This document shows positions 55,840-63,985 of a DNA stretch of 64,000 nucleotides, in pieces; position 1 is the stretch's first letter, and the number at the start of each line of letters is the position of its first letter. The stretch is from CAVZQN01 sp963837395 (GTDB lineage: Bacteria; Acidobacteriota; HRBIN11; JAKEFK01): NCBI GenBank assembly GCA_963837395.1, contig CAWINI010000002.1, forward strand, positions 1 to 64,000. The letters run 5' to 3'. The position numbers and the translations under genes are program-made. Under the pieces are notes generated by a model that saw only the letters and a list, made by a program, of their open reading frames with translations, did not search any database and was not told the DNA's origin.

Positions 55840-58143
55840 CTACCACCGGTTGAACAGGATTGCTGCCTCATTCGGAATAGTCTCCGGCTTACGCACATTT
55901 TCTTGCGCTTCCATAACTGCCATTGCCGTCATATTCACGATGTCATTGACATCTGAACTCATTTGCAACAGGTAAACAGGTTTGCTGATGCCTTTTAGCA
56001 ATGGTCCAACTGCTACTGCACCACCAAGTTTTACTAGCAACTTGTATGAAGTATTTGCAGAAACAAGGTCAGGAAATACAAGCACATTTGCTGCAGTTTT
56101 TAGTTCATTAAAGGGATACAGCTCATTCAATAGTTCTGTTGATACAGCAATATCGGCCTGCATTTCACCATCGATTGGGATCCAGGCTGCTCGTTTTCTA
56201 ACAAGATCTGCTGCTTTTTGCATTTTTTCAGCAACAGGATGTTTGGTACTTCCGAAATTACTGAACGACAACATGGCCACACGAGGTTCAAAATCATATG
56301 ACTTTGCAGTTTGAGCCGCGAGAATCGCAATATCAGCAAGTTGTTCTACAGTCGGATCAATGTTGATGACAGGATCTGCGATGAAAAATGTTTGATTCTT
56401 GAAAATCATCATATACACGCCGGTCACCGTGTTGATACCAGGCATCGGCTTTATGATTTGCAACGCAGGTCTAATGGTATCGGGAAAATGCTGAGTGACT
56501 CCTGATACAAGTCCATCAGCATCACCCATATGAACCATCATTGCAGCAAATACTTTAGGATTCTTCAGTTGAGCTGTCGCATCAGAAACCGTGATTCCTT
56601 TGCGTTTACGCATTTCATAAAGTTCAACCGCATAACGTTGTATCAAATCTGACTTTGACGGAGAAACGATTTTTGCTGGGCGAAGATCCAGGTTCAGTTT
56701 TTCGATTTTTTCTTGAATCGAATTTTTGTTTCCTAATAAAATCGGTTCTGCAATGTGCTCATCAAGAATGATCTGAGCAGCGCGTAAGATCTTCTCTTCT
56801 TCTCCTTCCGGAAAAACAATCCGTTTCGGTCCGCTTTGGGCTCTATGAATGAATACCCGCATCACTTGTCGGGATTTTCCTAGACGTGCTTCCAGAGCAT
56901 CATAATATTGTTGAAAATCAGCAATCGGTTGGCGTGCTACGCCGCTTTCCATTGCTGCCTTAGCAACTGCCGGTGTTTCCCATAATAGAACTCTTGGATC
57001 AAAAGGTTTTGGAATGATGTATTCACGTCCAAATCGAATGTTCTGATTCCCATAAGCATTTAGTACTGAATCCGGAACATCTTCTTTTGCAAGATTAGCA
57101 AGTGCTTTCACTGCTGCAATTTTCATTTCTTCGTTAATGGCTGATGCACGTACATCGAGTGCACCACGAAAGATAAATGGGAAACCGAGTACATTGTTTA
57201 CTTGATTGGGATAATCTGAGCGACCGGTTGCCATAATCAAATCTTTTCGAGCTTCGGTTGCTTTTTCCCAGGTAATTTCCGGATCAGGATTTGCCATTGC
57301 AAAAACAATTGGATTTGCGGCCATTGACTTCACCATTTCAGGTGTAACCTGATTTGCAGAAGAAACACCAACGAACACATCAGCATCTTTCATTGCATCA
57401 GCTAATGTTCGCAATTCGGTTTTTTGCGCAAACATCTCTTTATACGGATTCATTCCTTCCTTACGGCCGGCGTAAACAACTCCTTTTGTATCAACCAGGA
57501 TCATGTTTTCCAAACGTACACCCAAACGTAAATACAGCTTTGCACACGCAATTCCCGCAGCACCAGCACCACAAAAGATAACGCGGGTTTTATCGATTGA
57601 TTTATTAACGATTTCCAGAGCATTCAATAATGCAGCTCCTGAAATGATCGCTGTGCCGTGCTGGTCATCATGAAACACCGGGATGTTCATTATTTTTTTG
57701 AGTTCTTCTTCAATATGAAAACATTCGGGAGCTTTAATATCTTCTAAATTGATTCCACCAAATGTCGGTTCCAAACTTTTTACGATCCGGATAATTTCAT
57801 CAGGATCTTTGCAATCCAGTTCGATATCAAAAACATCGATATCAGCGAATCGTTTAAACAAAACACCTTTGCCTTCCATAACCGGCTTGCCTGCGGCCGG
57901 ACCGATATCTCCCAGGCCCAGTACTGCAGTGCCGTTCGATATAACCGCTACAAGATTTCCTTTTGCAGTGTATTGGTAAACCTTATCGTACGTTTCATGA
58001 ATTTCGCGGCAGGGCTCTGCTACCCCGGGTGTGTATGCCAGCGATAAATCGCGTTGAGTGGCGCAAGGTTTTGTTATTGAAATTTCAATTTTTCCTTTGC
58101 GGCCCTGTTCGTGGTACTCGAGTGCATCTTGTTTACGGATCAT
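55840..58143 (-). CDS. maeB: NADP-dependent malic enzyme with phosphotransacetylase-like domain
   Basis: Protein of 767 residues. Malic N-domain (AVISNGTAVLGLGDIGPAAGKPVMEGK), NAD(P)-binding domain (FCGAGAAGIACAKLYLRLG), and a C-terminal PTA domain (about 430-765: RIVFPEGEEEKILRAAQI). The fused PTA domain is normally regulatory and senses acetyl-CoA. It converts malate to pyruvate with NADPH, supplying NfnAB. A weak sigma-54 element lies upstream, divergent with USP. Confidence 0.93.
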   Translation of the reverse strand: MIRKQDALEYHEQGRKGKIEISITKPCATQRDLSLAYTPGVAEPCREIHETYDKVYQYTAKGNLVAVISNGTAVLGLGDIGPAAGKPVMEGKGVLFKRFADIDVFDIELDCKDPDEIIRIVKSLEPTFGGINLEDIKAPECFHIEEELKKIMNIPVFHDDQHGTAIISGAALLNALEIVNKSIDKTRVIFCGAGAAGIACAKLYLRLGVRLENMILVDTKGVVYAGRKEGMNPYKEMFAQKTELRTLADAMKDADVFVGVSSANQVTPEMVKSMAANPIVFAMANPDPEITWEKATEARKDLIMATGRSDYPNQVNNVLGFPFIFRGALDVRASAINEEMKIAAVKALANLAKEDVPDSVLNAYGNQNIRFGREYIIPKPFDPRVLLWETPAVAKAAMESGVARQPIADFQQYYDALEARLGKSRQVMRVFIHRAQSGPKRIVFPEGEEEKILRAAQIILDEHIAEPILLGNKNSIQEKIEKLNLDLRPAKIVSPSKSDLIQRYAVELYEMRKRKGITVSDATAQLKNPKVFAAMMVHMGDADGLVSGVTQHFPDTIRPALQIIKPMPGINTVTGVYMMIFKNQTFFIADPVINIDPTVEQLADIAILAAQTAKSYDFEPRVAMLSFSNFGSTKHPVAEKMQKAADLVRKRAAWIPIDGEMQADIAVSTELLNELYPFNELKTAANVLVFPDLVSANTSYKLLVKLGGAVAVGPLLKGISKPVYLLQMSSDVNDIVNMTAMAVMEAQENVRKPETIPNEAAILFNRW

Positions 58144-58188
58144 AATTGCTCCTCCTAACTTTCCATAGAAAACCTGTCAATTAGCCAG

Positions 58189-58205
58189 AGCAATTCCTAT
58201 TCCAA
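58189..58205 (-). promoter_or_regulatory. weak sigma-54-like element (maeB)
   Basis: Minus strand TTGGAATAGGAATTGCT; correct spacing, -24 half imperfect. Confidence 0.4.
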
Positions 58206-58237
58206 TAAAAGCGTGACGATAGCTGCAACATCTTCTC

Positions 58238-58252
58238 TGCCTGTCTGTCAGT
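58238..58252. promoter_or_regulatory. possible activator half site
   Basis: CTGCCTGTCTGTCAG: one perfect TGTCAG half site between maeB and USP promoters. Confidence 0.4.
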
Positions 58253-58319
58253 GCATTGCCAAAATGGCGAAGAATATCGTGGTGTCTGCGATTACCTCAT
58301 CAACATTTTGTCCAGTTAA

Positions 58320-58336
58320 GTGGCATTCAATTTGCT
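58320..58336 (+). promoter_or_regulatory. sigma-54 promoter (USP)
   Basis: GTGGCATTCAATTTGCT, near-perfect, 26 bp upstream of ATG 58362. Confidence 0.82.
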
Positions 58337-58361
58337 TTATTGAATTTTATGAGGTGTGAAA

Positions 58362-59216
58362 ATGGATCAATATAAAAGCATTCTTTGTCCAATTGATTTT
58401 TCTGAGTTTTCAGAACTTGCTCTCCGTTATGCGGTTGCACTTGCGGAACAAAATCACAGTCGTTTGATTGTTTTGCACAGTATTCCGGTCAGCGCAATTC
58501 TTGCTGGAGTGCCGCCCATTCCGGTTGTAAATGACCCGATCTGGCAAGAGGATATCAAACGATTACTTGATAAATCTGTAGCGTCTTATACATGCCGCGA
58601 ATTGAAACTAGATACGAAAATAGAATCTGGTGATGCTGCTACACAAATCCTTTTAACCGCCAGAAACGAAGATGTCGATCTCATTGTAATGGGGACCCAT
58701 GGTACCGGTGGATACGAAGCTCTCTTCATGGGGTCTGTTACAAACAAAATACTTCACAAAGTAAAGATCCCAGTTTTGGCGGTTTGCAAACCAACCAGGG
58801 CAGTTTTAACAGGGGATCCAAATGAACCATTATTGATTGGCAAAATCCTATGTGCAATTGATCCTCACAATGTGAATTTAAGTGTGCTTCGCTCTGCATT
58901 GTCTTTGGCGAGATTCAATATGTCAACGCTTTACATTCTAACTGTTGAAGAATCGAAGAAGGCCAAAATGATCGTAAAGGATCTGATGGAATTGCTTCAA
59001 CCTGGAAATGAGAAGCTATGCCAGGTTGAATTTATTCAAAGTAAAGGCGATGCGGTCCAGGAAATACTACAAGCCATTGAATATTTAGAGGTTGATTTGG
59101 CGATCATGGGGCATCACAACAAAGGAATCAGTCCGTTTGAAGCTCTGGGTAGCGTAACACTTCGTGTAATACCACGATCGAAATGTGCAGTTCTTGTGGT
59201 TGGTGATAGTAATTAG
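58362..59216 (+). CDS. tandem universal stress protein
   Basis: About 284 residues from ATG 58362 with GAGGTG; the in-frame GTG at 58356 is less likely. Domain 1 loop GTHGTGGYEALFMGS is intact. In domain 2 the loop reads GHHNKGISPFEALGS, with the second Gly replaced by Asn. The pattern of one active and one degenerate domain resembles the 5052 USP. It is transcribed from a strong sigma-54 promoter. Confidence 0.9.
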   Translation: MDQYKSILCPIDFSEFSELALRYAVALAEQNHSRLIVLHSIPVSAILAGVPPIPVVNDPIWQEDIKRLLDKSVASYTCRELKLDTKIESGDAATQILLTARNEDVDLIVMGTHGTGGYEALFMGSVTNKILHKVKIPVLAVCKPTRAVLTGDPNEPLLIGKILCAIDPHNVNLSVLRSALSLARFNMSTLYILTVEESKKAKMIVKDLMELLQPGNEKLCQVEFIQSKGDAVQEILQAIEYLEVDLAIMGHHNKGISPFEALGSVTLRVIPRSKCAVLVVGDSN

Positions 59217-59280
59217 TGCGGCCAAACAATGTAATGCTAGCCAGGGCATTCAGCCGATCAGTTCATTGCTTGAAACAACA

Positions 59281-59316
59281 CTGAAAATTTGTCATTGGTT
59301 TCCGACATTTTTTCAC
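59281..59316. promoter_or_regulatory. tandem activator sites (phosphoribosyltransferase operon)
   Basis: CTGAAAATTTGTCAT (59281-59295) and CCGACATTTTTTCAC (59302-59316), 21 bp apart. Confidence 0.62.
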
Positions 59317-59346
59317 TGATTCGACACCTTACTCTCTCGATAACCA

Positions 59347-59363
59347 ATGGCATACTCATTGCT
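59347..59363 (+). promoter_or_regulatory. sigma-54 promoter (phosphoribosyltransferase operon)
   Basis: ATGGCATACTCATTGCT, near-perfect, 34 bp upstream of ATG 59397. Confidence 0.82.
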
Positions 59364-59396
59364 TTTAGAACAATCGAGAACTAAGTAGGAGGACCT

Positions 59397-60056
59397 ATGA
59401 TATTTGAAAGCCGACAGCAGGCCGGGATACTTCTAGCAAAGAAACTCAAAAAATTCAAAAACAGCAATGCTGTTGTTTATGCCTTGCCAAGGGGTGGGGT
59501 TGTTGTTGCTGCCGAAATTGCGAAAGCATTAAATCTCCCACTCGATTTGATAGTTTCAAGAAAGATCGGCCATCCGCATTTTCCTGAATATGCAATCGGA
59601 GCAATTACTGAGCATGGCATACAGGTTCTAAACAACATGGAGATTTTAGAACTCAATCCGGAATGGCTGGAAAGATCGATTGAACAGCAATATGAAGAAG
59701 CGAAACGAAGAAGGGAAAGATACATGGACGGTAAATCTGAAACATCGGCGAAAGGTAGAGTTGCAATCATTGTGGACGATGGGATTGCGACAGGTTATAC
59801 GATGCAAGCGGCGATTAAGGACATCAAGAGACAAGGTCCTGCTTCGATCGTTATTGCAGTTCCAGTTACGCCGAATGGTAGCGCGAAGTTTTTTTCGGCT
59901 ATGGTGAATGAATTTATTGCGCTTGAGATCCCCAGATTGTATGCGGGCTCAGTGGGCGCATATTACACAAGATTTCCGCAGCTCACCGATGATGAAGTTA
60001 CGGCCATTTTGCAAAATGTACAAATCGTTGCCACGCATGAATTAGTGTTGATTTAA
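59397..60056 (+). CDS. phosphoribosyltransferase-family protein (stress-cluster type)
   Basis: Protein of 219 residues with RQQAGILLAKKLKKF, LPRGGVVVAAEIAKAL, SRKIGHPHFPEYAIGAI and the PRPP motif VAIIVDDGIATGYTM. A helical hood rich in Arg/Glu lies between. This subgroup is typical of stress/dormancy clusters with USP and CBS proteins, and its acceptor base is not established. AGGAGG before ATG. Followed after 20 bp by the 60077 gene. Confidence 0.88.
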   Translation: MIFESRQQAGILLAKKLKKFKNSNAVVYALPRGGVVVAAEIAKALNLPLDLIVSRKIGHPHFPEYAIGAITEHGIQVLNNMEILELNPEWLERSIEQQYEEAKRRRERYMDGKSETSAKGRVAIIVDDGIATGYTMQAAIKDIKRQGPASIVIAVPVTPNGSAKFFSAMVNEFIALEIPRLYAGSVGAYYTRFPQLTDDEVTAILQNVQIVATHELVLI

Positions 60057-60076
60057 GAAACACAAAGGAGCTTATT

Positions 60077-60544
60077 ATGAAATATGTTCAAATCCGAATA
60101 TCAAAACATTCTTGCTTAGATAAAGTTCTGGAGGAAATTTCAAAGGAAGTTTGGCAGAAAATAAAGAACATTTTACCGCCTGGTGAAGATTCTGCCGACT
60201 ATTATTTTGGTTTGCGGAAAATGATCACGCGTGCTGTTAACCGCCGTGTGCATAAATACCCGAATTGTGGCCTTGCAGAGGCATGTCACGATGAAATTGA
60301 AGGCGGTCCATGGATGGATTACAGCGAGAAGATTTATATGTTATCGCTTGATGATGATCTTGATGGATTTATCAACAACATTGCGAACCAGGCTCTTAAT
60401 AGCATAATTGATAAATTACCAGTGGAGCGACGATCCGAACTGTTTTCGCTCATGTCAGCAGCCTTGCGTCATCAATTTGGCAAATATTTGTATTTCAATC
60501 CAGTCTGCCGCACGATTGCGTTTTGTGAACTTCAGTTGGATTAA
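60077..60544 (+). CDS. uncharacterised protein, paralogue of the 51134 gene
   Basis: Protein of 155 residues with CGLAEACHDE, then SEKIYMLSLDDDLDGFINNI, and KYLYFNPVC near the end. Compared with 51134, it shares the IY(I/M)LxL-x3-(I/L)D core and the Y-x-NP-x-C end. Second gene of the phosphoribosyltransferase operon with GGAG before ATG. Function unknown; Cys and His placement would allow metal binding. Confidence 0.65.
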   Translation: MKYVQIRISKHSCLDKVLEEISKEVWQKIKNILPPGEDSADYYFGLRKMITRAVNRRVHKYPNCGLAEACHDEIEGGPWMDYSEKIYMLSLDDDLDGFINNIANQALNSIIDKLPVERRSELFSLMSAALRHQFGKYLYFNPVCRTIAFCELQLD

Positions 60545-60682
60545 TTAGCGAACATTGCAATTAGAGGTGTCACGAAAGGATAGAAGATCGTCATCCAAGC
60601 TTATATGCGAATTTTCTTAATAGTTTCTTATGTTTACGGCTCCTGATGGCTGTGATGTATTTTGAATAGAGAGGCAAAACCG

Positions 60683-60714
60683 TGAGGAAAGGACAAAATT
60701 TTATCCTTTCCTCC
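60683..60714. terminator. possible terminator of CBS gene
   Basis: GAGGAAAGGA (60684-60693) and TCCTTTCCTC (60704-60713) form a stem just downstream of the CBS stop on the minus strand; the T tract is short. Confidence 0.5.
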
Positions 60715-60726
60715 GGTGTAAATCAT

Positions 60727-61203
60727 TTAAACTGTAGCTGAACCATTGTGCTGTCTTGGTTGACAAACGGTTGCAAATGTCGCAGTTACTTCCTGCGTAC
60801 TGATTTCACGGCTCTTGAGACTTATTTCGCGTTCTGCTTCGCGTACAATGTCATTTAAAGACACAATTCCTACAAGATTTCTGTCTTGATTCAAAACAGG
60901 AAGACGTCTTATCTGGTGGAATCTCAGCGTTTCTTCAGCATCTTTGATCGATTCAACAGGAGTGCACGTAAACAGTTCCCTTGACATTGCAATCGCAACT
61001 GGTATCTCAGCAAGTGATCGTCCCTGCGTATATGCTGCCATGCAAATATCTCGATCCGTTATCATGCCGATAGGTTGTTCGGAATCATCGATAACAGGCA
61101 GGCAACCAATATCATACGTCCACATTTTTTCCGCGGCGGTTGACAGCGTGTCCTGGGGATGACAAACGTGAACATTGCCAGTCATTAATTGTTCAACTCT
61201 CAT
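60727..61203 (-). CDS. CBS-domain pair protein
   Basis: About 158 residues from ATG 61201-61203 (MRVEQLMTGNVHVCHPQDTL) with GGAGGAAAT upstream; a longer frame to 61257 lacks a site. CBS1 (YDIGCLPVIDDSEQPIGMITDRDI), CBS2 (FHQIRRLPVLNQDRNLVGIVSLNDIV). The C-terminal tail ends ATFATVCQPRQH. A probable adenine-nucleotide sensor. An activator palindrome lies 160 bp upstream, but I found no sigma-54 element. Confidence 0.88.
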   Translation of the reverse strand: MRVEQLMTGNVHVCHPQDTLSTAAEKMWTYDIGCLPVIDDSEQPIGMITDRDICMAAYTQGRSLAEIPVAIAMSRELFTCTPVESIKDAEETLRFHQIRRLPVLNQDRNLVGIVSLNDIVREAEREISLKSREISTQEVTATFATVCQPRQHNGSATV

Positions 61204-61362
61204 TAGATTTCCTCCAAGTTTTTGTTTCATGAGAGAGATATGCTTATAACACATCATCTCATCTGAAGTTTTAATAGTGTTATGTCAAAAACCCTGATGA
61301 ATGGAGGGCTTTTGATGAATTTCAAAGATTTAGCTGATCGATGTCGTAGCTAATATCTCGGC

Positions 61363-61377
61363 ATGACATGCCGTCAT
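61363..61377. promoter_or_regulatory. palindromic activator-like site without sigma-54 element
   Basis: ATGACATGCCGTCAT, a perfect 15-bp palindrome around its centre. It lies 160 bp upstream of the CBS start. The gap 61204-61494 has nothing else recognised. Confidence 0.45.
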
Positions 61378-61494
61378 TCTTAGGATGGCTAGAATAGTCT
61401 AGATTTCCGATTGAGATGGATAAAATTGATCATGCCATTAGAATGAATCTAACTTCATTTTACTACTTTTCAATGTTTAATTTCATACAGGACT

Positions 61495-61938
61495 TTAAAG
61501 AATTTGCTTAAGACGTCGAACGATTTCAATTTTTGGTTGCACACCTACAATCCGATCAACTTCTCGGCCATTTTTTAATAACAGCAAAGTTGGGATGCTT
61601 CGGACATTGAACCGGCCAGCTGTTTTCGGATTCTCATCTACATTCAGTTTTGCAACGACGACTCGCCCGGTAAGTTCTTCTGATAATTGTTCAATTACCG
61701 GAGCCAGCATGTGGCAAGGCTCACACCATTCAGCCCACATATCCAGCAATACAGGCAATGGTGAAAGCTCTACAATATTACTGAAAGTAGTGTCAGTAAC
61801 AATCAGTGGTTGTGAAGAAATAGAAAGTGGCGATTTACACCGGCCGCAAACAGCCCGGACTTGATCAATGATTCGTTCATCAGAAACGCGATTGGTTGCG
61901 CCGCAAGAACCGCATTTTACCAATTGTGTTTTTTCCAT
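61495..61938 (-). CDS. thioredoxin 2-like protein with Zn ribbon, WCEPC active site
   Basis: Protein of 147 residues. N-terminal zinc-binding pair of CxxC (CGSCGA, CGRCKS) as in TrxC, then a thioredoxin fold with cis-Pro in SIPTLLL. The active site is WCEPC rather than the usual WCGPC. It reduces disulfides. Downstream gene order is divergent from DUF2249. Whether it is part of the regulon is unclear, as no good sigma-54 element faces it. Confidence 0.9.
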   Translation of the reverse strand: MEKTQLVKCGSCGATNRVSDERIIDQVRAVCGRCKSPLSISSQPLIVTDTTFSNIVELSPLPVLLDMWAEWCEPCHMLAPVIEQLSEELTGRVVVAKLNVDENPKTAGRFNVRSIPTLLLLKNGREVDRIVGVQPKIEIVRRLKQIL

Positions 61939-62089
61939 ATTCGTATTCAGTATTACTATAGTCAGTACTTCCGCAATTCTTCAGATCGCATTACATTGCT
62001 TCGGCAGACCCGATCGGTTCTGGTTTCGGTTCTTCTATTTTAGTCATTATTTGAAGTCGTGTTTGGGATTGAAAGTGAGTGGGGAATAC

Positions 62090-62104
62090 ATGACAGTTTG
62101 TCAC
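62090..62104. promoter_or_regulatory. palindromic activator site (DUF2249)
   Basis: ATGACAGTTTGTCAC, 10 of 12 positions. It lies 57 bp upstream of the promoter. Confidence 0.58.
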
Positions 62105-62160
62105 TCTTGTGATCTTCCACCTTTGTTTGATCTGGCGTCGCTAAACCTACATGGGTTTCT

Positions 62161-62177
62161 CTGGCATTACGATTGCA
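62161..62177 (+). promoter_or_regulatory. sigma-54 promoter (DUF2249-phosphoribosyltransferase)
   Basis: CTGGCATTACGATTGCA, near-perfect, 36 bp before ATG 62213. Confidence 0.8.
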
Positions 62178-62212
62178 TCCCCAAGAAGTATTACATAGTC
62201 CGGAGGTGTTGA

Positions 62213-62485
62213 ATGTATGAGCAAAGAGATCTAGATACCACCCAAAAATTAGATTTGAGAAAGGTGGCTCCTGAAGAGCGTAGTCTTCGTGTTCTTCAGG
62301 CGATGGAATCCATCCGTCCAGGTACAATTTTCCTGCTGTTTGACAACCAGGAACCTGTAGAAATTCGCAAACAACTTGACCACGATTTTGCTGGACGATT
62401 CCGTTGGAAACTGTTGCAAGAAGGGCCGGATCTCTGGGTGATCAAAGTTGCGAAACTAAACGGCTTTAATTTCGAACTAAGATAA
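62213..62485 (+). CDS. DUF2249 protein
   Basis: Protein of 90 residues: LDLRKVAPEERSLRVLQAME, LLFDNQEPVEIRKQL, DHDFAGRFRWKLLQEGPDLWVIKVAKL. Intact counterpart of the frameshifted copy at 14250. GGAGGT before ATG. Probably a small cytoplasmic protein; function not known. It starts the unit with the following phosphoribosyltransferase. Confidence 0.85.
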   Translation: MYEQRDLDTTQKLDLRKVAPEERSLRVLQAMESIRPGTIFLLFDNQEPVEIRKQLDHDFAGRFRWKLLQEGPDLWVIKVAKLNGFNFELR

Positions 62486-62507
62486 TTATTTGGCGAAAGT
62501 TAACGTT

Positions 62508-63113
62508 ATGCGATGCGAAGTCATTTCATTATCAAAGGTGTATCGGTTGTCTTTTAATCTGGCCGAAAAAATACTTCGCTCCGGCTACAAACCGGATTTT
62601 ATTGTTGCAATCGCCCGGGGTGGATTTGTGCCTGCGCGCTTTTTATGTGACTTCCTGGGAATTACGGACATGGCAAGCATTAAGGTTCAGCATTATGAAG
62701 CTGGTGCTATTAAGCAACATAGAGCGTGGGTCAAGTATCCACTTTCTGCGGACGTCAAAGAGAAAAATGTACTGGTCGTTGATGATGTCAATGATACCGG
62801 CGAAACTTTGATTGCTACATCCAATCATTTAAAGACATTTCATCCGGCAGATGTGAAATTTGCTGTACTTCATGAAAAACAGACTACTGTCATGCGCGCT
62901 GATTTTTACAGTGCTTATCAAAAGGAGTGGAAATGGATTATTTACCCCTGGGCAGTAATGGAAGATGTTGGAAGTTTCCTGGAAAAGATGGAACCTCAAC
63001 CACTTAATGTAAAGGAAGCGGCCAGGCGGTTAAAAAATGAATATGGAATTGAGATGAGTTTGGGCTGGCTTAAGAAAATAATGCAATTAAATAAACATGT
63101 GTTAGCTGTGTAG
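62508..63113 (+). CDS. phosphoribosyltransferase (hypoxanthine/xanthine type)
   Basis: About 201 residues from ATG 62508. PRPP motif VLVVDDVNDTGETL, earlier IVAIARGGFVPARFLCDFL. A C-terminal extension (EAARRLKNEYGIEMSLGWLKKI) resembles a small helical module. Closest to Gpt/HPRT-like enzymes of archaea and bacteria that salvage purines with PRPP. It follows DUF2249 under the same sigma-54 promoter. The last 12 bp overlap the convergent HhH gene. Confidence 0.85.
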   Translation: MRCEVISLSKVYRLSFNLAEKILRSGYKPDFIVAIARGGFVPARFLCDFLGITDMASIKVQHYEAGAIKQHRAWVKYPLSADVKEKNVLVVDDVNDTGETLIATSNHLKTFHPADVKFAVLHEKQTTVMRADFYSAYQKEWKWIIYPWAVMEDVGSFLEKMEPQPLNVKEAARRLKNEYGIEMSLGWLKKIMQLNKHVLAV

Positions 63114-63985
63114 GGCATGTTCAAGGGTTGGTAGATTGATTTTTTGTTGTTCATAAAATGCTTCACACTCGTTTTCTCTTCCTCTGACAATTCGTTTCCC
63201 TGTTAATTTCCCTTTATATGCTGTTACCACAGTCGCCTGTCCTTCATGATTATCATTGTCGTAATAAACCACCAGCCAGTCATGAGTTTTGTTCATTTGA
63301 TGTGCCCTTGGTGTGTTGGAAAAAAGGGCTGTGAAATGCCAGGGGCCACGTGAAGAATGAAGTATTGGCAGCCAGGCAATGCGTTCCGGATTAAAACGAC
63401 GCGGCGCAATTGTGGTTAACAATCCTTTTTCAGCCTTAGTGTGATATTCACGATCAATACTGAGGATTGTTTCAACTGAAGGTCTTAACTCGTCAACATT
63501 CACTGACGATCTGCGTATTCGGCCAAGACGAGTAGCTAATGAATCCCGGATCCCCGCTAATCTTTTTTCGCCAATCCCTTCGATGTTCCGAAGTCTGCCA
63601 TCGTAAGCTGCTGCTTCAAGATCTTCAAGCGAATCAATTCCCAAATCATGATGAATCTTTTTTGCCAAATAATGACCGATTCCAGGAACTGTTGCGATCA
63701 AAGTTACAGGATCACTTTTTCCACGAATGCGATCTAGCATTGGCAATGTGCCCACAGTAGCAATGTGATAAATAGCCCGAGCTAGAGTCGCCCAATTGTT
63801 GGAAGTTCTTCAAGACCCTCAATGCCTTTTGTTTTGATGATATCTTTGACCGGTTTCGATAAGTTGCGTAATGTTACAGCACCCCGGCGATATGCCTCGA
63901 CCCGAAATCGATTTGCACCTTGCGTCTCCAAAAGACGTGCAACTTCATCCAAGCGTCCCGCAATCTGTGAATTCGTCTCTAACAT
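63102..63985 (-). CDS. helix-hairpin-helix/PolX N-terminal-like DNA-binding protein, frameshifted
   Basis: About 294 residues after adding one G near 63772 (ATTGGGCGACTCTAG), giving LPTIGATLARAIYHI. The N-terminal half is like the 8-kDa and thumb segments of family X polymerases (NSQIAGRLDEVARLLETQGANRFRVEAYRRGA). Further HhH motifs appear (ATVPGIGHYLAKKIHHDLG, IEGIGEKRLAGI). No polymerase palm Asp motif is visible. It would bind DNA. Start ATG 63983-63985. Confidence 0.75.

Noticed and set aside
61939..62030. GG-N10-GC match facing the thioredoxin gene (TCGGGTCTGCCGAAGC)
   Set aside because: Both halves deviate from the consensus, so it was not counted as a sigma-54 promoter.
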